Shown here piece by piece: positions 1 through 9,304 of a stretch of 64,000 nucleotides of DNA. The stretch comes from PNON01 sp963757065. GTDB lineage: Bacteria; Chloroflexota; Anaerolineae; Anaerolineales; Anaerolineaceae. Where the stretch lies: positions 62,001 through 126,000 of the forward strand of contig CAVWQC010000001.1 of assembly GCA_963757065.1 (NCBI GenBank), given 5' to 3'. Each line of letters begins with the position of its first letter. The first letter of the stretch is position 1. The notes below the pieces were generated by a model that saw nothing but the letters and a program-made list of their open reading frames with translations, was not told where the DNA came from and searched no databases. The position numbers and the translations under genes were made by a program.

Positions 1-1097
1 TCCTCAAAACTGATCGCCCCTTGAATATCTTTCAATTCGATCGCATCTTCCTTTTCGGGGATATCCACCGGCAGGTCGATCACCTCAAACACCCGTTCGA
101 AGCTGACCATCGAGGTGGCAAATTCCACCGGGGCATTGGCAAGACCCTGCAAGGCGCTGTAGAGCGTCCCCAGGTAAGCACCCAGTGCCACGATGGTACC
201 GATGGTGAATTGCCCCTGGATGACATAATACCCGCCCAGCCCGTACACGATGGCCGTACCCACCGCAGTCAGCAGGCCAATAATGGTGATAAAAATGGAG
301 CCCATGAATGCCCGCTGAACCCCCAGGCTGCGCACGGATTCAGCCCGCTGGCTGAAGCGGTCCACTTCAAAGGTGGTGCGGCCGAACAGCTTGACCAGCA
401 GAGCACCACCGATATTCAGCGTCTCACCCATCAGGGCGTTGATGTGCGCGTTGGCTTCCATCTGTTTGCGGGCAATATCCCTCAGGCGCGTACCCATCAG
501 CCGGGCAGCGAGGATGAAGAGCGGCAGGATGACAACGCTGATCAGCGTCAGGCGCCATTCCAGGCTGAGCATGACCGTCAGGATGACCACCCCCTGGATC
601 AGGTTGGTGATGATGCCGACGATGGTGTTGCTGATCGCGTTTTGCGCCCCGATCACGTCGTTGTTCAGGCGGCTCATCAACTCGCCGACTTTGGTATTGG
701 TAAAGAAGCGCAGGGACATGCGCTGCAAGGCGGCATATAAGGCTACGCGCAGGTCAAAGATGACGCCCTCGCCCACCCGGGCAGTCAGCCGCCGCAGCAG
801 GATACTGAAGCCGCCATTGAGCATGGGGATGAGCAGCATGGCTAGAGCCAGCAGGATCAGGCGTTGAAAGTTCTTCTGCGGGATGGTCCGGTCGATCAGG
901 TCGCGCATGATGAGCGGGTTGACCACCGTGACCGCCGTTTGCACCAGGATCAACACCAGCATGGAGATGATCATGAAACGGTAAGGAAGCGCATACTTCA
1001 ACACCCGTTTCAGCAGCGGAATGGTTACCTTCGGCTTTTCATCCGTCGCCGCGATCATACTCTTCATCCCGCCTTTACCTCTACCGCTACCCTGCAT
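1..1097 (-). CDS. ABC exporter, fused membrane/ATPase type (C-terminus outside window)
   Basis: About 365 residues are readable on the minus strand and the frame is open at base 1. Residues 30-310 form a six-helix ABC exporter membrane domain. It carries the usual signature of this class around RFFTNTKVGELMSRLNNDV, the coupling-helix region near GETLNIGGALLVKLFG, and the late linker VSFERVFEVIDLP. The frame is cut just as the nucleotide-binding domain begins, so Walker motifs are not visible. I chose the ATG at 1097 because AGGAAGAGG lies about 7 bases upstream; the ATG further upstream is in a frame that stops quickly. The substrate cannot be told (lipid, peptide or drug). The family works as a homo- or heterodimer in the inner membrane. 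Confidence 0.9.
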   Translation of the reverse strand, partial: MQGSGRGKGGMKSMIAATDEKPKVTIPLLKRVLKYALPYRFMIISMLVLILVQTAVTVVNPLIMRDLIDRTIPQKNFQRLILLALAMLLIPMLNGGFSILLRRLTARVGEGVIFDLRVALYAALQRMSLRFFTNTKVGELMSRLNNDVIGAQNAISNTIVGIITNLIQGVVILTVMLSLEWRLTLISVVILPLFILAARLMGTRLRDIARKQMEANAHINALMGETLNIGGALLVKLFGRTTFEVDRFSQRAESVRSLGVQRAFMGSIFITIIGLLTAVGTAIVYGLGGYYVIQGQFTIGTIVALGAYLGTLYSALQGLANAPVEFATSMVSFERVFEVIDLPVDIPEKEDAIELKDIQGAISFE

Positions 1098-1199
1098 GCG
1101 CTGCCTCTTCCTGGATGTTTTCTTTCATTATAGCAGTTGGGCGGGTTGGATCGTGCCTGTTTTGGGAGGTGGAATAATAAATCCTAGAAGAAAAAACCA

Positions 1200-1320
1200 C
1201 CTCACCCTACCCTCTACCCTACGGGCACGATGTCCAAAAGGAGAGGGTCAGCTCCTTCTCCCGTGGGATCACGCAGTATCCTTTAAGCGAATGCGGAAAG
1301 GAGAAGGTCGGGATGAGGGA
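1200..1320. repeat. Imperfect palindromic intergenic repeat (MITE/REP-like)
   Basis: The block starts with CTCACCCTACCCTCTACC and ends with GGAGAAGGTCGGGATGAGGG, which are imperfect inverted copies. Inner parts (GGAGAGGGT and CCTTCTCCCG) can also pair. It has no coding frame. Similar CCCTCACCC...GGGTGAGGG palindromes are common non-autonomous intergenic repeats in bacteria. Assignment to a specific family was not possible. Confidence 0.5.
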
Positions 1321-1329
1321 TTGTTGAGA

Positions 1330-1380
1330 CCTATCGGTCATAACATCGCGCGCGGTGAGGACACCGGCGCGAACGAGAAA
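1330..1380. repeat. Dispersed intergenic repeat, copy A
   Basis: The core CTATCGGTCATAACATCGCG followed by CGCGGTGAGGACACCGGCG and CGAACGAG recurs at about 5281, 8700 and 9249 in other gaps between genes. Copy C has a longer centre. The copies lie outside coding frames. Function is unknown. Confidence 0.5.
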
Positions 1381-1414
1381 CCTTTAGGATTTATGTATTT
1401 AATAGGGAGAGGAT

Positions 1415-2122
1415 TCAGACAGACAACCGACTTCGCAGGTAGGTGATCCACTCTGTCATGCCGGACTGGGTGAAGGTAGAAGTTTCAATGATCTGCAGGG
1501 CTGGGTTGATACGACAGGCATATTCCCGGCATAGTGCAAGATCGAAGCGCAAGTGCGGCAACAAATCCATTTTAGTCAGAACCAGTACCTTTGCCAGGTG
1601 AAAGGCAAGTGGGTATTTGGCGGGTTTATCTTCGCCCTCGGTGATGCTCATCAGGACCACTTTTTCATCCTCACCGAGATCCATTCCGGCCGGGCAGACC
1701 AGGTTGCCTACATTTTCAATGAAGAGAAGTTTAATGCTTTCGAGAGGCAGTTGGGCAAGGCTGTTCTTCACCTGCAGAGCATTGAGGTGGCAGGAGGCGC
1801 GCGTGTTGACTTGAACAACCGGCACTCCAGTGGAAGCGATACGGCGGGCATCGTTACTGGTCTGCTGGTCGCCTTCGATGACGGCACAACCCATATGAGG
1901 GGCAAGAACTTTGAGCGTTTCGACCAACAGGGTGGTCTTGCCGGAACCCGGGGAGCTGATCAGGTTGAGAGAATAGATCTTGTGTTTTTCGAGGATGGCG
2001 CGCACTTGAATTGCAATCTGGTCATTTTCCGCCATGATGTCTTCTTCAAGGGCGATCACGCGTACTTCATCAGCCTTTTGATTGGCATCCAACCCTGGAA
2101 TGGGTAATTCATTTTGGTCCAT
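1415..2122 (-). CDS. hypB: Hydrogenase maturation GTPase HypB
   Basis: HypB uses GTP hydrolysis to deliver nickel, with HypA, to the large subunit of NiFe hydrogenase. The 235-residue protein has the P-loop SSPGSGKTT at 56-64, the EGDQQTSND region, the metal-site CH pair in RASCHLNA, ENVGNLVCPAG and the G4 motif TKMD. It lacks the N-terminal CxxCGC nickel site and the His-rich stretch of some HypBs. The ATG at 2122 is chosen over the TTG at 2128 because GGGGAAG is well placed upstream. It follows hypA by 2 bases and is last in the ferredoxin-hypA-hypB operon. The frame is intact. Confidence 0.95.
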   Translation of the reverse strand: MDQNELPIPGLDANQKADEVRVIALEEDIMAENDQIAIQVRAILEKHKIYSLNLISSPGSGKTTLLVETLKVLAPHMGCAVIEGDQQTSNDARRIASTGVPVVQVNTRASCHLNALQVKNSLAQLPLESIKLLFIENVGNLVCPAGMDLGEDEKVVLMSITEGEDKPAKYPLAFHLAKVLVLTKMDLLPHLRFDLALCREYACRINPALQIIETSTFTQSGMTEWITYLRSRLSV

Positions 2123-2124
2123 TT

Positions 2125-2466
2125 TCAACTTCCCCGGATCGTCTTAACACGCATGGCGGTACCCTGGCGAATTTCAAAATCAGACTGAAAGCAAGCCGGA
2201 CAGAGCATATCTTCGGGATCGGCGACATACTCATTAGCGCAGCTACAGCAAAAGAGCAGCAAAGGCGATATGTGAGTGTGGAAGATCGTCTTTTCCAACG
2301 GTGTGTGGCAAGTGATGGCTTCTAGGGCAAATTGAAGAGCATCCACCTGAACACCACTCAAAGCACCGATCTCCAATTCAACATCCTCTACGCGAGAGAT
2401 ATTATTCTCTGTGGCAGAGCGGGTGACGATCTTGATGATATTGGCAGCAACACCGGCTTCGTGTAT
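2125..2466 (-). CDS. hypA: Hydrogenase nickel chaperone HypA, apparently starting at ATA
   Basis: HypA inserts nickel with HypB. Reading from ATA at 2466-2464 gives a 113-residue protein of normal family length. It begins Met-His-Glu (if ATA initiates as Met), continues AGVAANIIKIVTRSA and VEDVELEIGALSGVQ, and has the zinc site CCSC...CPAC near the C-terminus. There is no ATG, GTG or TTG between the in-frame TAG at 2479-2481 and this ATA. The sequence AGGAAGG lies 7 bases before ATA. Starting at the next TTG (2376) would delete His2, the invariant nickel ligand, leaving only 83 residues. The choice is ATA initiation or a G-to-A change or sequence error in ATG. The gene lies 12 bases after the ferredoxin stop. 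Confidence 0.85.
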   Translation of the reverse strand: MHEAGVAANIIKIVTRSATENNISRVEDVELEIGALSGVQVDALQFALEAITCHTPLEKTIFHTHISPLLLFCCSCANEYVADPEDMLCPACFQSDFEIRQGTAMRVKTIRGS

Positions 2467-2478
2467 GGCGGATCCTTC

Positions 2479-3629
2479 CTACTTACTCAGTCCCAACTTA
2501 CGCCCGACCAGTGCAACAGCTGATTCGGCATAGATGCTATTAAACAGAGCATCGTTGGTTTTATACACTTTTGACGGCTTGGGGCGCATCTCCAGATGTA
2601 GGGCATTTTCCGGGCAGGCAGGAACACATAAGACCACAACCGAGGCACTTGACCGGATCCACCTGGAGTTTTTCCCCAACGACAGTCAATGCGCTGGTAG
2701 GGCAGATTTCCACGCAATCCTTGCTGAGGGTACATTTAGACACATCGAGCTCAATCACAAACCGGGAGGGGGCGGTGGTATTGCGCAAGCCGCGGTTCCA
2801 GGCTTTGAGTACCCCACAGGAGCAATCACAACAGTTGCACAAGGTCTGGATCTTGTCTTCGCAGTTGCTGACATTATGGACCAGACCGTGGGTTTCACAT
2901 TCGTAAAGGACGCGCATGGCTTCATCATAATCCACCTGGCGGGCATACTCTGTCTGCAATTTCATCTCCGCCAGCTCATCAAAATAGAAGCACGTCTCCA
3001 GAGGGTGTTCACAGGGTTCGCCGATGATCTGTTTAGCGCTGCGGCAATAACAATTGGACAAGGCGATAAGGCGGGCACCCTTGATCATTTCAGAGATCAC
3101 GTCCAGAGGAAGTATCTGCCGCGGATCAGGAATTTCGGCATTGACCTCCACTAACCTGGAAGCAGAATCTGCCTGAATGGTCTTTTCCACTGGCAGGACG
3201 CGGTAATATGGAGTTTTGGTGGGGATGGTCTCGGCAGCACCTTCAATGAGATCGTTCATCACCAGGGCGGTGATACGGCGGAAGGGGGAATCATCCGGCT
3301 CGCGTACGGTCATTTCCAGCACTACGATCACAGGAGCACGTTCATATCCCCACACTCCTTTTTTGGTATATTTATCCACCAGACCTTTGGGAATTAGACG
3401 CTGCATGGAGGGGGCGAAGGATGCCTCATTCATGCCAGCGCTTAAAGAGTTTCTTCTTCAGTTTTTCCTCGCTGATGAAACCCAGGTAGGGCATCTGGAA
3501 GAAGATGTGAAGGTCTTCTTCGGGGAAGGTGGATTCCAAAGCTGCCTTGAATTCCGCACGACGGGGCATGACACCGATCTGAAATTCGTAATAACGGATC
3601 AAGGCTTCATAAAGGTCTTTTTTGGGCAT
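2479..3629 (-). CDS. 4Fe-4S ferredoxin-domain protein, interrupted by two frameshifts
   Basis: The locus reads as one 382-residue protein if one extra base is removed near 3449-3460 (AAGAAAC) and one near 2627-2633 (GGTCTTATGTG). The N-terminal 65 residues are helical. The middle has Cys-rich motifs (SNCYCRSAK, EPCEHPLETC, TLCNCCDCSC). The C-terminus is a two-cluster ferredoxin. In cluster I the second Cys is Ser (CTLSKDCVEICP). Cluster II reads CLGCGL, then CVPACPENA in the next frame. I recall similar proteins in anaerobic deltaproteobacteria and Chloroflexota, with unknown partner. It leads the hypA-hypB operon, which suggests electron transfer linked to hydrogenase. CTGGAGGACAAC precedes the ATG at 3629. 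Confidence 0.75.
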
Positions 3630-4059
3630 GTTGTCCTCCAGGGAAAATATAGATCACTGGTTAGATAAAATTCCGAGGTTCCACGTTAATAGGTTTTGCC
3701 ATCAATTTCACTCGAATTGGGAGAAAATTGTGGCTGAACCTTCTTAAGATTAGCATCATTTTTGTCACACAGCAAGTTGTGCAAACTTCCATCTGTAATT
3801 GCTGCGAAATAGCGAATCAAGTGTTTTCCTCACGGTTGTGACAGCGAAAGGTGAAACGCCATGACCTACCGGGAAGTTTTAACCTTACCATCCGCACTTT
3901 TGAAATGTCGGTGGCGTGGATGAGCACCAACATGAGGAAACATATCGGTCAAATCCCCACACGCTTCACGGTCTTCCCTCTGTTTCCCTTCAGGAATCTT
4001 CGATGGTCCCACTATACTACACTTCAAGGAGGATGCGCACACACAGGCATGAACGAGGT
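3630..4059. other. Intergenic region
   Basis: This 430-base gap holds the upstream region of the minus-strand ferredoxin-hyp operon. It also holds a weak copy of the dispersed TATCGGTCA repeat near 3943. No convincing gene, RNA or classical promoter was found by eye. Confidence 0.5.
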
Positions 4060-5120
4060 TTAATCGCTAATCACACATCGAAAACCATGATAATTAACTG
4101 TGTAGATAACACTAATTACGCCAGACGAATTGGTGGGAGGTGATTCGATCCGTGTTTCAGTTCGGAGGTAGGTCTCTTTGTAATGCCACGCACCCCCGCG
4201 TACGACCCTGTTCTCACCGGAATCCGGCCCCTCAGGGTTTCTTTCAGGACTAATGCTGTAATAATCATCTGCGAACAAATCAGAGGTCCATTCGTAAAGA
4301 TTCCCCGCCATATCCAAAACACCATAAGGACTTGCACCATCCGGGTATGATCCCACAGAAACTGGACCCTGATTTAAATCCCCATAGTTTGCCAGAGAAG
4401 CATCAGGCTCTTGATATCCCCACGGGTATTTTCTGCCATCCGTTCCTTTGGCAGCTTTTTCCCACTCTGCCTCCGTTGGAAGCCGTTTTCCAGCCCACAT
4501 ACAGTATGCCTGCGCATCAAACCAGGACATATGGGTGACTGGATATTCTCCTTGATCGGAGATGGAAGACTTGGTCCGGTGGGATGCTTCCAGTTTGCAC
4601 CATCGACAAGTCTCCAGACTACCTTCCCCGGGTCCTGTACCTGGGATTGACCAGCTTTTTCGGCATCGGTCTGGTAATTGGAATCATCCACAAAAGCACG
4701 GAACATTTCATTGGTCACTTCAGTTTGGTCGATCCAGAATGCATCCAGGTACACTGTGTGCTGGGGATGCTCATTCTTGAATCCGTATTCTTCCGGTGAA
4801 CCCATTAGAAATTCACCAGCAGGGACAAGAACCATAGTCATACCATCTTTCGGCCAGGTTTGGGAAATCACTTCGTAGGGCACTGCGGTCGGTGCTTCAA
4901 CTGTAGCAGATGGCTGTTCAGAAAGACGGGTTGGTTCGACTATATCAACTGTTACTGTAGGAGCAGATATCTGCTGTGGGAGGTCTGTACTTTCAATAGC
5001 GGTTGAATTTGGGAGGATCTCCGTGGTCAGGTTGTTTGTTGATTTGCATGCCATAGACAGGATGATGATAATCAAACCCAATAATGCTAATTTTCGATTA
5101 TTTTTATATTGAGCGATCAT
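4060..5120 (-). CDS. SUMF1-like (formylglycine-generating enzyme fold) lipoprotein, one frameshift
   Basis: About 353 residues after restoring one missing base near 4566-4578. The N-terminus is a lipoprotein signal ending LSMAC at about residue 25, followed by a Ser/Thr/Pro-rich linker. The SUMF1/FGE domain then starts at MVLVPAGEFLMGSPE and runs through DQTEVTNEMFRAFV, the frameshift, MSWFDAQAYCMWAGKRLPTEAEWEKAA, DMAGNLYEWTSD, RVVRGGAWHY and GFRCV. The FGE fold makes formylglycine in sulfatases or serves as a binding domain. No sulfatase is nearby, so a catalytic role is not supported. The protein is probably anchored on the outer face of the membrane. Confidence 0.8.
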
Positions 5121-5280
5121 AATACTGATATTGTATAAGAGTTTTTTACTGAGTGCAATTGGATAAAATATTAAAAGAAAATTTTGCTGTTGAACGTTGT
5201 AAAATCCCTGTAATGGGAAACCCTGAATCAGATCCGGGGTTGATATTTCCCTGTCGGGTGTCCAGCGCTAACATGAAGAA

Positions 5281-5306
5281 ACTTATCGGTCACAACCTCG
5301 CGCGCG
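5281..5306. repeat. Dispersed intergenic repeat, partial copy B
   Basis: ACTTATCGGTCACAACCTCG followed by CGCGCG matches the first half of the repeat at 1330 and 9249. The second half is missing. It sits just before the 3' end of the minus-strand beta-propeller gene. Confidence 0.4.
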
Positions 5307-5316
5307 AATTTGTTGC

Positions 5317-7175
5317 CTATTGCCAGGTGAAAACGACCTTCCCGGCGAGGGTATCCAGGGCGGCGATCTTCGTTCCGGCGAGCAGCCACAGCGTATCTCC
5401 CTGCCAGCCAAGAACCGTCGGAGATGAAAAATAATTACTCACGATCTTGCTCAGATCAATGACTGTTTCTCCAGACCCGGTGCCATCTGCCGGGTTGAGA
5501 GTGATCAGGGCAAGGCGATTCGGTTCCCCCTGGAACTTTAATACCTGGAATCCCTGTGGTACTGCCCGCCAGGTCCAAATAAAATTATCCTCATCGATCG
5601 TTCCTGAACCGCCAAATGATGGATTATACGGACGATTTTCATCCAGGTTGTATTTCCATTTCACCTTCCCGGACGGAACCTCGATTCCCCAAACCTCATA
5701 GATCTCGCTGCCGCTCGTTTTCTTCACCCGGGCAACCAGAATGTCCTTCATGGTGGTCAACGGTACGAATTCAAATTTCTGCTGTTCCAGCAGGACCTGC
5801 CAGGTTTGTTTTGCCTTGTCGATGCGCACCAGGCCTTCTTCCAAATTAAAGATGATCTGATCAGGTTCGTTCAGGCTGGCGAAATCATAGAAGCTGGCAT
5901 CAAAATCAATATCCTGCTTTTTCTCCCAGAGCAGGTCGCCGCTGGCAAGGTCATAGTTCTGCACACAACCGGGCGATGAACCATACACCAGGTACAGGCT
6001 GTTCTTTGCATCGTCCAATATCAGGCCGCTATCATTTTCAAAATACTCGGTGGAAAAAACGTCTCCCGGGTCATCCCCTTCATAACACACCGGGGAGATC
6101 ACCACTTGTTCCGCTCCATCCACCGGGTTGAGAAATACCAGCTCAAAATAAGTGTCATCCCCGAGCACATAATCCAATATGAGCAGGCGGTCACCGGAGA
6201 CCCGCAGCTTGCGGTCGTGCCCCTGCATCTGCCTGCTCCAGGCCGGGCTGCCGGTCTGGGCATCGAATGCCTGCAGAGTGCCGTCGACGGTCATCACGAT
6301 GACCCTTCCGCCCAGGACGAAAAGGTTGTCTTCATAGGTGATGCACTTATCCGTCATGCGGGTCTGCCAGGCCAGGCTGCCGTCTGCATTGTTGAGGGCG
6401 AATAACTTTGCACCGCTGACCAGGTAGATCCGGCTGCCATCCACTGCCATCAACTCTGCGCGCTCGTCGCCGGTGAATGGGCTGCTGACCCAGCGCGTCT
6501 TCTTCGGATTGGTTTCGACCCAGACGATCTTATCCACCTCGTCATCCAGATGGTATATCTGCGATACCACATCCGGATTTATATTCGGCGCTGTTGATCA
6601 CCATTTCGGCAGGCGTCATTGCATTCATCCTCGGGCGTAACGGGCTGCCCGGCTGCAGCATGATAATGGCCAGTACCCCGCCAAAAACAAATAATATGAA
6701 TCCGATCGTCAGGCAGGTCACCATGCCTGCCCCGGCAAAGATTCCCTTCGCCACACGCTTGCCAGCATCCGTCACCTGATACAACTGGACCTCCGGCACA
6801 CTGGAAACGAAGTCGGCGGTATTCAATGCCCGCCCTTCCATTTCCGCCTGCATCATTTCCACGGCGACCTTCGCCTGCTTCAAGCTGCAGCCGGTTGTTT
6901 CCTTATAAAGCCGGATGGCTTCCATTTTATTGCCATCCCTGTAAAAGGGAATTAATTTCATCCAGCTTTTCGGTACTGACCATGTTTTGCTGGATCGAAA
7001 TGGTGAAGCCATCCCGCCCGGTTAGCCTGTTGGTTGAGTTATCCCGCAATTGCTCCGGGACAGCCACCGACGTATGGCAGAACTGGCATTTGATGGTGCT
7101 GCTGTGCCCGTCATATTCCAGCGGGGCATTGCAGTTTGGGCATTCCAATGAAAAAAGGGTTGGATTTTCTGACAT
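5317..7175 (-). CDS. Zinc-ribbon / L7/L12-C-like / membrane / PQQ-type beta-propeller protein, two frameshifts
   Basis: Removing one extra G near 6935-6941 (CAGGGATGG) and one extra A near 6575-6583 (TATAAATCC) gives one 618-residue protein. Residues 1-35 form a zinc ribbon (CPNCNAPLEY...CQFCHTSV). At about 85-115 is EAIRLYKETTGCSLKQAKVA, which resembles the ribosomal L7/L12 C-terminal domain. One transmembrane segment (GMVTCLTIGFILFVFGGVLA) follows. The remaining about 420 residues are PQQ-like propeller blades (LFALNNADGSLAWQ, LQAFDAQTGSPAWS, NYDLASGDLLWE, GIEVPSGKVKWKY). The architecture suggests a cytosolic N-terminus and an extracellular propeller. Function unknown. Confidence 0.75.
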
Positions 7176-7318
7176 AGGAGTTCACCCGGTCTTTCTATTC
7201 GTATCGTTAGTAAATCAAACAAAAGCTGCTCGAATTCATCCCCCGCCTTCAAGTTTATAAAAATGTTACTTGCATGTCAATGTTGATTTTTATAAGTATT
7301 AATTCTCGAAAAGATATA

Positions 7319-8557
7319 CTAATTGACTTGAGTCAGGTCAGACTTCTGCGGGTTCAGCGAGGTTGGACCGGGCAGGCGGACCACCCGAGTAATCACAAAT
7401 GGCCAGGCAACCAGGCTAATTAGAGCGGTACCCAGTGTCATGATTCCAAGCGCAATTATCAAGTTACTCCACGGGAGCGAGATCAACTGCATTCCAAGGC
7501 TTCCCATTAACAAACCCGTGCAACCCATCAAAGAAGAGACTGAGCCAGTATCCCCTTTCTGCTGTTCCAGCATCAAGTTTGCTGCTCCCGGCCTGAGACA
7601 ACTACCGCCGATTGAGGCAGGTAAAATACAAAGCGCAAACACCCAGGGGTGCAGATTTCCGAGGAAGCAAACCAGAAGTCCGCTGGCTGCTGTCGTGATA
7701 AAACAAACCCGGATGATGCTCTCGGTATGAAAGCGTTGTAAAAGCCATAGATAGATTATTGGTCCCGCGATCAATCCAAGCGCATTGAGTGAGAAATAAA
7801 AACTGTACATCTGCCCGCTTAGATGAAAAACATTCTGGTAAATATAGGTGGACGATGCGATAAATGCAAAGGTCGAAAACGCCCCTATTGAGAAAAGAAT
7901 CAACAAAAATACCAATCCGCGATTTTGTAATACCCTCCCCATACGTCCCAGGCTTGGCAGCAACATCCCGGATGTTCGTTGGGAAATCGTTTCGTTAAAT
8001 AACAAACTTGCTATTAAAGCCACCAAACCAATCCCCGTAAGGGACCAGAATATTCCCCTCCACGACATAATTTTTAGTAAAAAAGCTCCAATGACCGGGG
8101 CAACGGCTGGCGATATAAGCACCATGGATTGCACAATGGCAAGTATCTCCCCACGCTTTTTTCCACTATAGACATCTTTTACGATTGCTGTAGCTACCAC
8201 CCCGGTGGCACTGCCCCCAATTGCCTGGAAAATACGGCCAAGGATCAACCCATCCACATTCCACACGAAAGCACAAAAAGCACTGGAAAATATATAGATC
8301 ACCAAACCTGTTACCAGGATTGGTTTACGACCATAATGATCACTCAAAGGTCCCCAGACTAAAGTGCCGAGGGCATAAAAAATGACGAAAGCAGTTAAAG
8401 TCAGGTTAATGCGGGTTGCATTAACTCCAAAATAAGCACCCATTCCTGGCAAGGCTGGCAGGTACAGATCGATCGATAAGGGGACAAATGCACTGAGCAG
8501 CGCAATTAAAATAACCAAGCCTTTGGCCCTCAGAAATTTTTGTTCAGTTTGATTCAA
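7319..8557 (-). CDS. MFS transporter, Bcr/CflA-type drug exporter
   Basis: 412 residues with about 12 hydrophobic segments, normal for the family. Motif A appears as GPLSDHYGRKPIL after the second helix. The N-terminal helix has IDLYLPALP and helix 4 has GRIFQAIGGSATGV, both typical of the Bcr/CflA multidrug or bicyclomycin branch. It uses the proton gradient to export small molecules across the inner membrane. The frame is intact. It is transcribed alone, with gaps on both sides. The substrate cannot be told from sequence. Confidence 0.88.
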   Translation of the reverse strand: MNQTEQKFLRAKGLVILIALLSAFVPLSIDLYLPALPGMGAYFGVNATRINLTLTAFVIFYALGTLVWGPLSDHYGRKPILVTGLVIYIFSSAFCAFVWNVDGLILGRIFQAIGGSATGVVATAIVKDVYSGKKRGEILAIVQSMVLISPAVAPVIGAFLLKIMSWRGIFWSLTGIGLVALIASLLFNETISQRTSGMLLPSLGRMGRVLQNRGLVFLLILFSIGAFSTFAFIASSTYIYQNVFHLSGQMYSFYFSLNALGLIAGPIIYLWLLQRFHTESIIRVCFITTAASGLLVCFLGNLHPWVFALCILPASIGGSCLRPGAANLMLEQQKGDTGSVSSLMGCTGLLMGSLGMQLISLPWSNLIIALGIMTLGTALISLVAWPFVITRVVRLPGPTSLNPQKSDLTQVN

Positions 8558-8699
8558 AATAAAATCCTTTCGGGATCAGAAATATACAGGTTATTCTAGC
8601 AGAAATTCGGCTGCCAGACAGCCAATATGGGAAATGTTATATTCACGAAAATCCGGATTTTCATTTCTGTACCTGCCAGGCGGCCAGCACTGGCTTGAA

Positions 8700-8770
8700 G
8701 GTCAAAACCTCGCGCAGTGTCCCCTCCGTTTCACTTCGGGGAGGCTCCGCTAACACCGGCACGAACGAGG
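8700..8770. repeat. Dispersed intergenic repeat, long copy C
   Basis: GTCAAAACCTCGCGC starts it and ACACCGGCACGAACGAGG ends it, as in copies A and D. The centre is expanded with CCCCTCCGTTTCACTTCGGGG-type sequence, which can fold into a hairpin (CCCTCC...GGGAGG). This may be the most complete copy in the window. Confidence 0.45.
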
Positions 8771-8792
8771 GGATTCGCCCAAAGACTTTCGT

Positions 8793-9149
8793 TCAAATCC
8801 ATTGAGCAGCAACAGTTCTTTCGTTCTGTATATTGCCTGTGTTGAGTGTGGACTTTGGTTCAAGCAGCATAACGTGAACTTCTTCTTCTGCGACCGGGCA
8901 ATGTTCAACACCTTTGGGGATGACAGCAAATTCGCCTTCTTCTAACCAGAGGTCGCGGTCACGCAACTTTATCAGCAATTTACCCTTAATTACCAGGAAT
9001 AACTCATCTTCATTTTCGTGATGATGCCAAACGAATTCGCCTTTGAGTTTTGCAAGTTTGATGTAGGAGTCATTCAATTCGCCAGCGATTCGAGGACTCC
9101 AATATTTCTGGAAAAGGTTAAATTTTTTAGCGATGTTGACGACATTCAT
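8793..9149 (-). CDS. Cupin-domain protein
   Basis: 118 residues forming one small cupin barrel. The first cupin motif is clear (VWHHHENEDELFLVIKG, with His, His and Glu as metal ligands). The second motif is GVEHCPVAEEE. Such single-domain cupins bind a metal and act as isomerases, dioxygenases or sensors. The substrate is not inferable. A near-perfect palindrome lies just upstream. The gene is monocistronic and intact. Confidence 0.85.
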   Translation of the reverse strand: MNVVNIAKKFNLFQKYWSPRIAGELNDSYIKLAKLKGEFVWHHHENEDELFLVIKGKLLIKLRDRDLWLEEGEFAVIPKGVEHCPVAEEEVHVMLLEPKSTLNTGNIQNERTVAAQWI

Positions 9150-9163
9150 AATTATCCTTTGGT

Positions 9164-9176
9164 CACCTTAAAGGTG
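9164..9176. promoter_or_regulatory. Palindrome upstream of the cupin gene, possible operator
   Basis: CACCTTAAAGGTG is a perfect 13-base palindrome 15 bases upstream of the cupin start on the minus strand. The position suits an operator or a short leader hairpin. No regulator gene lies next to it. Confidence 0.3.
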
Positions 9177-9248
9177 GCATGCTAAATTGAGAATATCCAG
9201 GAACGAGCATTTCGTTCATTTGTTGGTTACACATTCTGCAAGCAAAAG

Positions 9249-9295
9249 CCTATCGGTCAAAACCTCGCGCGCGGTGAGGATACCGCCGCAAACAG
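9249..9295. repeat. Dispersed intergenic repeat, copy D
   Basis: CCTATCGGTCAAAACCTCGC, then GCGCGGTGAGGATACCGCCG and CAAACAG, closely match copy A at 1330. It sits at the 3' edge of the TIR gene and so marks one border of the AT-rich island. Confidence 0.5.
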
Positions 9296-9304
9296 AGTTA
9301 AACT

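Noticed and set aside
21..1446. Plus-strand open frames in the first 1.4 kb
   Set aside because: They are antisense to the ABC exporter, which has clear family motifs, or lie in the intergenic repeat. Their residues show no domain.
2125..2376. hypA starting at TTG 2376
   Set aside because: This deletes Met1-His2-Glu3 and the first helix, which are needed for nickel binding. The family is about 113 residues.
2627..2633. Programmed +1 frameshift in the ferredoxin
   Set aside because: CTT-A is a plausible slip site, but many other genes here have similar one-base insertions with no such site. I treat it as an indel unless read data say otherwise.
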